A DNA stretch of 64,000 nt, taken from Pleionea litopenaei. GTDB lineage: Bacteria; Pseudomonadota; Gammaproteobacteria; Enterobacterales; Kangiellaceae. Shown here piece after piece: positions 62,913-64,000 of this stretch. Each line of letters begins with the position of its first letter. Positions within the stretch are counted from its first letter, which is position 1. The translations under genes were made by a program, and so were the position numbers. Below the pieces are notes generated by a model. The model did not search any database. It had not been told where the DNA came from and saw only the letters and a list, made by a program, of their open reading frames with translations. Location: the NCBI RefSeq assembly GCF_031198435.1, contig NZ_CP133548.1:1054001-1118000 (forward strand), read 5' to 3'.

Positions 62913-64000
62913 ATGTTTGAGAAAATTCTTATAGCAAATCGCGGCGAAATTGCTTGTCGTATTATTAAAACCGCTCGCAAGCTGGGCGTAAAAACCGTTG
63001 CGGTTTATTCCGATGCCGATGCTAATGCACAGCATGTAAAGCTGGCCGACGAAGCTTACCGAGTTGGAACTGCAGCAGCGAAAGACAGTTATTTAAAAGC
63101 CGATTCCATTATTAACGTGGCTAAGAAAAGTGGCGCTCAAGCCATTCACCCTGGCTACGGCTTCTTGTCTGAAAATACGCATTTTGCCAACGCCTGCGCC
63201 GACCACGAAATAGCGTTTATTGGCCCCCCTGCTTCTGCGATTGATGCAATGGGCTCAAAGAGTGCGGCCAAGGAAATCATGCAAAAAGCGAAGGTTCCTC
63301 TTGTTCCTGGGTACCACGGCGATAATCAAGACCCTGACTATTTAAGCACGCAAGCCTTTGCTATTGGTTACCCTGTGTTAATCAAAGCAACCGCTGGCGG
63401 TGGTGGCAAAGGCATGCGTATTGTCGAGAAAAAAGAAGATTTTATTTCTGCCCTAGACTCTTGCAAACGTGAAGCCTTATCGTCATTCGGAAACGATGAA
63501 GTCTTGATTGAGAAATATTTAACGAAACCCCGCCATGTTGAAATACAAGTTTTTGCCGATAGCCATGGCAATGCCGTACACCTTTTCGAACGCGACTGCT
63601 CAGTACAACGACGTCACCAAAAAGTCATTGAAGAAGCACCAGCTCCGGGAATGACTGAAGAACTGCGAGAAAAAATGGGTGAAGTGGCAATTCAGGCTGC
63701 AAAAGCGATTGGGTATCAAGGCGCTGGTACTGTTGAGTTTCTTCTCGATGAAGATGGTTCTTTCTTTTTTATGGAAATGAATACTCGTCTTCAAGTAGAG
63801 CACCCGGTGACTGAAATGATTACAGGACAAGATCTGGTGGAGTGGCAGCTTCGTGTTGCCTACGGCGAAACCCTACCTGCCAACCAAAAAGACTTGTCTA
63901 TTCATGGCCATGCATTCGAAGCGCGAATTTACGCAGAAGATCCTGATAATGATTTTCTTCCCGCAACAGGAGCCTTGCATCACTTAAGAACGCCAGAAGA
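62913..64000 (+). CDS. liuD: 3-methylcrotonyl-CoA carboxylase, biotin subunit, 3' partial
   Basis: The frame starts [18 protein letters not shown] and runs off the right edge after about 362 residues. Seen here is the biotin carboxylase part: ATP-grasp loop [14 protein letters not shown], the [30 protein letters not shown] segment and [27 protein letters not shown]. The biotin carrier domain lies outside. It charges biotin with bicarbonate using ATP for LiuB. HMG-CoA lyase (liuE) is not in the window and may follow. Confidence 0.94.
   Translation, partial: MFEKILIANRGEIACRIIKTARKLGVKTVAVYSDADANAQHVKLADEAYRVGTAAAKDSYLKADSIINVAKKSGAQAIHPGYGFLSENTHFANACADHEIAFIGPPASAIDAMGSKSAAKEIMQKAKVPLVPGYHGDNQDPDYLSTQAFAIGYPVLIKATAGGGGKGMRIVEKKEDFISALDSCKREALSSFGNDEVLIEKYLTKPRHVEIQVFADSHGNAVHLFERDCSVQRRHQKVIEEAPAPGMTEELREKMGEVAIQAAKAIGYQGAGTVEFLLDEDGSFFFMEMNTRLQVEHPVTEMITGQDLVEWQLRVAYGETLPANQKDLSIHGHAFEARIYAEDPDNDFLPATGALHHLRTPE

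Overview
This window looks like chromosomal DNA of a marine-type gammaproteobacterium with moderately AT-rich DNA. The evidence is the combination of MnmC, CmoA/CmoB, a long-form PurC, PilU, RMF, CysB, an ECF sigma/ChrR pair and a LiuR-controlled leucine degradation operon. Some features (Liu operon order, QTMAN-like protein, GltB-like membrane protein) recall Kangiellaceae or Oceanospirillales relatives, but that placement is an impression and was not tested. Nearly all genes have intact frames. There is no sign of a prophage, a plasmid or a large genomic island.

Layout. 1-8.9 kb: the end of a DUF484-GGDEF diguanylate cyclase, pdxB, folE, mnmC, a QTMAN-like glycosyltransferase, a 17-bp tandem array, and a two-gene split version of the MFS/spermidine-synthase fusion family. 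8.9-20.1 kb: reverse transsulfuration (cystathionine gamma-lyase and beta-synthase), pepE, a HEXXH protein, a spacer with three unrelated short tandem arrays, a solitary CheY, cmoA-cmoB, an RluA-type synthase, a mercaptopyruvate sulfurtransferase, a degenerate HD-GYP protein and a TrmB-like methyltransferase. 20.1-35.8 kb: a DUF4397 lipoprotein, an ECF sigma with its ChrR-type zinc anti-sigma, a DUF3750 lipoprotein, purC, an AbgT transporter and a compact ten-gene minus-strand operon (DUF523/DUF1722, photolyase, NTF2-like, SDR, FAD oxidoreductase, DUF1365, Cfa-like methyltransferase, DUF2878, chalcone-isomerase-like, DUF3833). That operon has the gene content of RpoE-ChrR photo-oxidative stress regulons.

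35.9-48.9 kb: an outer-membrane barrel, a DUF885 peptidase, a PhyH dioxygenase, cysK and cysB facing away from each other across a long leader region, a small heat-shock gene with a sigma-32 promoter and a ROSE-like hairpin, a KamA-family radical SAM protein, a DUF4080 radical SAM/B12 protein overlapping a membrane GltB-like protein, a glutaredoxin and a SprT protein. 49.0-51.8 kb: six roughly 214-bp repeat units, rich in hairpins, downstream of a tRNA-Ser(GGA) gene. An IS4-family element with a 10-bp target duplication interrupts them. 51.9-64 kb: pilU, an exported methyltransferase-like protein, nadA, rmf (57 codons), and the liu operon (liuR, liuA, thiolase, acyl-CoA dehydrogenase, liuB, liuC, liuD) behind a perfect 32-bp palindrome. 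liuD runs off the right edge.

The most unusual items are the tRNA-Ser repeat array, the candidate attenuator and upstream ORFs before cysB, the candidate RNA thermometer of hsp20, the ECF/ChrR system with its detached target operon, the degenerate HD-GYP protein, and four separate short tandem arrays in spacers.
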